From JANYCO01 sp964437245 (GTDB lineage: Bacteria; Bacteroidota; Bacteroidia; Cytophagales; Cytophagaceae), in NCBI GenBank assembly GCA_964437245.1, contig CAYTGJ010000002.1, positions 1 through 64,000 of the forward strand: 64,000 bases of DNA, in the 5' to 3' direction. Of the stretch, positions 61,127 to 64,000 are shown one piece after another. The notes beneath the pieces were generated by a model. It was not told the DNA's origin, made no database searches, and saw only the letters and a list, made by a program, of their open reading frames with translations. Positions within the stretch are counted from its first letter, which is position 1; each line of letters starts with the position of its first letter. The translations under genes were made by a program, and so were the position numbers.

Positions 61127-63025
61127 CTATTTACGCAAAAACTTCTTCCACCAATACTGAAACACCAGCACGCTCCATACTTTTCCCTGATCGTAATATT
61201 GGCTGTTCAGCACCTGCTCTCTGAAATCCCTCATCGCTTTCGGATCAAAAATCCCCTGTTCTGCGATCAAACGTTCGTCTGTCAGATCAAGGATCAAGCT
61301 CCGGAGTTCACGTTTGTAAAACTTCACCAATGGCACCTCAAATCCTTTTTTCGGCCGGTCGTACAGGGCTGCGGGAAGAATGTCCTTAAAGGCTTCCCGT
61401 ACCAGTCTTTTTTTCAGGTGCGCATCAATTTTATATTCTACCGGCAACTGGAATGCAAAATCTACCAGGCGGTGATCGAGGAAGGGCTCCCGTACTTCGA
61501 GACCATTGGCCATCGACATCATATCGACCTTGAAGAGCATATCGCCCGGCAATACCATTTTCACATCTGAAAGCAGCACTTCGTTTAATGTACCTCCCGA
61601 AGTAATAAAACGGGTACACGCTGCTTTTCGCTGGTTATATCCGGCAGTATCGATCCTCTCCCGGAATGTTTTTGAGAAAAGACCTTCTGCTTCTTTTTCT
61701 GCAGTCACAGAACTCCACCGCCAGTATCGTTCCTGTGGAGTCATACGGCCTCCCTCTGCAAAACGGTGCATCTGCCGGATCTTATTGCTGAGATATCCTC
61801 CTCTGCCTTTGGGCAATTGCTCCAGAAGCGGATACATGGTTTTCAAAAGCTCCGCCTGCCAGCCTCCCTGACGGATTTTGTACTCTCCATAATATTTGTT
61901 GTAACCGGCAAACACTTCATCTGCTCCGTCTCCGGACAACGCCACTTTTACTTTCTGAGCGGTTTTTTTACTAAGAATATAAAAGGGCAGTGAGGAAGAA
62001 TCTGCAAAAGGTTCGTCGAGATAATCCAACATTTCAAACACATGTTCATGCAGATCCTCATTAGTGAGGGAGAAGACGGTATGATTGGTATTGAATTTCT
62101 GCGCAACCAGATTGGCATATTTGGTCTCATCAAAATACGGTTCATCCCGGTAGCCTATTGAAAACGTATTAAGATAATTGGTATACCGGCTTGCCAGGGC
62201 CACTACTGCGGAAGAATCCGTCCCTCCGCTCAGGAAAGCTCCCAGCGGAACATCAGCGACCAATCGGAGACGGGTCGATTCATCCAGTAGCTCCAGGAAT
62301 TTATTTTTAGCTTCCTCAAAAGAGATATTTTTATCTACCGCATGTTCTGCATACGGAATATCATAGTACGTCTTTTTAGTAAACTGTTTCCCTTTTATAT
62401 AAATATATTCTCCCGGCAACAGTTTGTATATATTTTTAAAAATGGAATGTTCTTTGGGAACATAATTCAACTGCAGATACTGATACAGGGAAACCTCGTC
62501 CAGTTCTTTCGGAATATTATAAGCCAGTACGGCTTTCATTTCCGACGCAAAAATGAATTTATCTTCGTCTGTATAATACAGCAAAGGTTTTACGCCCATC
62601 CTGTCGCGCGCGACAAACAATGAGCGATCATCCTTGTCATAAATGGCAAATGCATAGAAGCCTACAAAACGGTTAAGGCATTTTTCCTTTTCAAGAATAT
62701 AGTAGTGCAGCAATACCTCTGTATCTGATTCCGTACGAAAAGACACTCCCTTTGCGATCAGCTCTTCCTTTAATTCTTTATAATTGAAGATCTCCCCGTT
62801 GAAAACCAGTACATACCGGTCTCCGGCATCGTGCATCGGCTGATTCGCTACGGAAGCAGTATCAATGATGGAAAGCCTCCTGTGTCCCATTCCTATATGA
62901 TCGTCCAGGTAATACCCCCGGGCATCAGGTCCTCTCCGGCCGAGCGTATCGATCGACTTGGCAAGGTTGATCATATAGAAACTACCTACCTGGTTAAATG
63001 CATATATTCCGGTGATCCCACACAT
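61127..63025 (-). CDS. Asparagine synthase-like amidotransferase (AsnB family), copy 2
   Basis: The 632-residue protein has the N-terminal glutaminase with Cys2 (MCGITGIYAF), RRGPDARGY and FNGEIFNYKELKEEL, and the synthetase half with VPLGAFLSGGTDSSAVVALA and LSGDGADEVFAGYNKYY. Both active sites look intact. It differs substantially from the copy at 47,509. Either may make free asparagine; being in a glycan locus, amide transfer to a sugar acid is possible. It is 22 bp upstream of gmd and 3 bp downstream of the DUF2721 gene. Confidence 0.9.
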   Translation of the reverse strand: MCGITGIYAFNQVGSFYMINLAKSIDTLGRRGPDARGYYLDDHIGMGHRRLSIIDTASVANQPMHDAGDRYVLVFNGEIFNYKELKEELIAKGVSFRTESDTEVLLHYYILEKEKCLNRFVGFYAFAIYDKDDRSLFVARDRMGVKPLLYYTDEDKFIFASEMKAVLAYNIPKELDEVSLYQYLQLNYVPKEHSIFKNIYKLLPGEYIYIKGKQFTKKTYYDIPYAEHAVDKNISFEEAKNKFLELLDESTRLRLVADVPLGAFLSGGTDSSAVVALASRYTNYLNTFSIGYRDEPYFDETKYANLVAQKFNTNHTVFSLTNEDLHEHVFEMLDYLDEPFADSSSLPFYILSKKTAQKVKVALSGDGADEVFAGYNKYYGEYKIRQGGWQAELLKTMYPLLEQLPKGRGGYLSNKIRQMHRFAEGGRMTPQERYWRWSSVTAEKEAEGLFSKTFRERIDTAGYNQRKAACTRFITSGGTLNEVLLSDVKMVLPGDMLFKVDMMSMANGLEVREPFLDHRLVDFAFQLPVEYKIDAHLKKRLVREAFKDILPAALYDRPKKGFEVPLVKFYKRELRSLILDLTDERLIAEQGIFDPKAMRDFREQVLNSQYYDQGKVWSVLVFQYWWKKFLRK

Positions 63026-63028
63026 ATG

Positions 63029-63442
63029 TTAAAATTTAAACAGCCGGGGTTCGTCTTTCTCTACATCCGCGATCTGAATATACAGGGCTCTGGTAGAAAG
63101 GATGATCTCCACGGCACTTAAGGTAAACGCCACAAGCATAATAATAAGACTTGCGCTGAACACATAGGTTGCAACTTCAATATATTCTTTAAAGATCAGC
63201 AACATGGTAAACACATTGGCAAAAAGGCAAACAATTCCGCACAACTGAAGGTCTCTGACAAGGTGTACACGCTTACGAAGGATTTTGATCTGCTGCAGGA
63301 TCTTCTCATTCGGATTCTGCTTGTGTTCCAGATGCAAGGTCCGGATCCTGTTTCCGATTGCAATGAAACGATTGGTATAGGCCAGCATCAGCAACGATAT
63401 GGTGGGGAACAAAAGGGCAGGGGTAGTAAGATTCAAACTCAT
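63029..63442 (-). CDS. DUF2721 family membrane protein
   Basis: The 137-residue protein has three transmembrane segments (about 5-25, 65-88 and 92-115), with a charged cytosolic loop between the first two (LEHKQNPNEKILQQIKILRK). This is the usual DUF2721 layout; the family has no known function. It starts 6 bp downstream of the EnvC-like gene's stop codon and precedes the second AsnB gene by 3 bp, so it is in the same operon. Confidence 0.85.
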   Translation of the reverse strand: MSLNLTTPALLFPTISLLMLAYTNRFIAIGNRIRTLHLEHKQNPNEKILQQIKILRKRVHLVRDLQLCGIVCLFANVFTMLLIFKEYIEVATYVFSASLIIMLVAFTLSAVEIILSTRALYIQIADVEKDEPRLFKF

Positions 63443-63448
63443 CTTCGT

Positions 63449-64000
63449 TTATTTTTTATAGAGCCATTGTTCAGGATCCAGCTTCGAATTGTTTTTCCAT
63501 ATCTGAAACTGAAGTTGTGTCACTCCGTCCTTATCGGTATATACATTGCCAATATTTTGCTTGGCCGCTACTTCCTCTCCGGTTTTGACCAATACTGTTT
63601 TCATCTTGGCATATACAGTAAAATACTCCCCATGCTGGATCATTACCACTTTGTTCATTCCCGGCACTTCTGCTACGGTAATCACTTTTCCCTGGAATAC
63701 AGACCGTACGTTTTCTTCTTTCAGGGTTTGTATATCTACGCCAAGATTATCTACATATACTCCTTTCAAAACGGGGTGAGCCTGCTTGCCAAAGCGTTGT
63801 GCTATGCTCCCTTTCAAAACCGGCCATGGAAGTTTCCCGGCATTCCCGGCAAAAGACCCGGAGAGAGCCTTTGCTTCCGGAGTGAGTTCAAGTTTAAATT
63901 CCTCCTTCTTCGCCGGAGTAGTACTATTCGTTTTGGCCGGAGTAGTTGCCTTTTTATTTTTTTCCGCTGCTTCCTTCGCAGCCTTCAGCGCCTTGGCCCT
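63449..64000 (-). CDS. EnvC-like murein hydrolase activator with degenerate LytM domain, 3' part only
   Basis: The frame is open to the window edge, so this is the last 183 residues of a longer protein that begins beyond position 64,000. The visible N-terminal part is Ala/Lys-rich coiled (AKALKAAKEAAEKNKKATTP), typical of EnvC. The C-terminal LytM/M23 domain starts LPWPVLKGSIAQRFGKQAHP. Two zinc motifs are broken: NLGVDI replaces HxGxD and YAKM replaces YxHL. Such dead LytM domains activate amidases instead of cutting peptidoglycan, as EnvC does for AmiA/B. It is 6 bp upstream of the DUF2721 gene. Confidence 0.85.
   Translation of the reverse strand, partial: RAKALKAAKEAAEKNKKATTPAKTNSTTPAKKEEFKLELTPEAKALSGSFAGNAGKLPWPVLKGSIAQRFGKQAHPVLKGVYVDNLGVDIQTLKEENVRSVFQGKVITVAEVPGMNKVVMIQHGEYFTVYAKMKTVLVKTGEEVAAKQNIGNVYTDKDGVTQLQFQIWKNNSKLDPEQWLYKK

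Noticed and set aside
1..64000. CRISPR array, prophage or insertion sequence
   Set aside because: No regularly spaced direct repeats, no Cas or phage structural genes and no transposase were seen anywhere in the window.

Overview
The window comes from a Bacteroidota chromosome of moderate to low G+C. Four things point there: promoters of the TTTG / TAnnTTTG type rather than sigma70 type, a secreted protein with a type IX secretion (T9SS) C-terminal sorting domain, families largely confined to the phylum (DUF2480, DUF6787, DUF6495-like), and atpD-atpC standing apart from the other ATP synthase genes. I do not assign a genus.

Layout. 1-493: the extreme 5' end of a 16S rRNA gene (minus strand, running off the left edge), its leader, and two tandem rRNA promoters. 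494-10,830: housekeeping genes: DUF2480, MltG, an HDAC-fold deacetylase, a secreted zinc-ribbon/TPR protein, MenA, an SDR oxidoreductase, NadD, TsaB, a TauE/SafE permease, a CtpA-type S41 protease, RnpA and RpmH. 11,292-17,763: an M61 peptidase with PDZ domain, then a hexosamine module (FHS-type sugar permease plus lipoprotein GH20 hexosaminidase) and a T9SS cargo protein. 18,289-29,478: a lone sugar transferase, IspE, S21, a Xer recombinase, HPF, YraN, LipB, an exonuclease, a double ABC ATPase, RNase R, a polyprenyl synthase and DUF6787. 29,698-33,933: two divergent groups of signalling genes (three soluble histidine kinases, three response regulators). 34,208-42,475: DUF3703, TPR proteins, AtpC/AtpD, an OmpA-like secreted protein and a metallopeptidase.

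42,583-63,025 is a large surface-polysaccharide locus, almost entirely on the minus strand and visibly more AT-rich in its centre (about 46-59 kb). It encodes GDP-mannose to GDP-L-fucose conversion (Gmd, Fcl), a GT11 fucosyltransferase, four other glycosyltransferases, three FkbM-type methyltransferases, a DUF268 protein, a class I methyltransferase, a hexapeptide acyltransferase, a Wzx-type flippase, two AsnB-type amidotransferases, an unrecognised histidine-rich protein and one plus-strand polytopic membrane protein that could be the Wzy-type polymerase. Two decayed copies of one NAD-dependent epimerase gene flank an FkbM gene and record recombination. The window ends inside an EnvC-like gene with a degenerate LytM domain.

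The best leads are the AsnB / His-rich protein / FkbM module with possible uronamide chemistry, the candidate polymerase, the epimerase relics, the tandem rRNA promoters, a hairpin directly in front of the Xer recombinase start codon, a dispersed intergenic inverted-repeat family, and an exported DnaJ-type zinc-ribbon protein.
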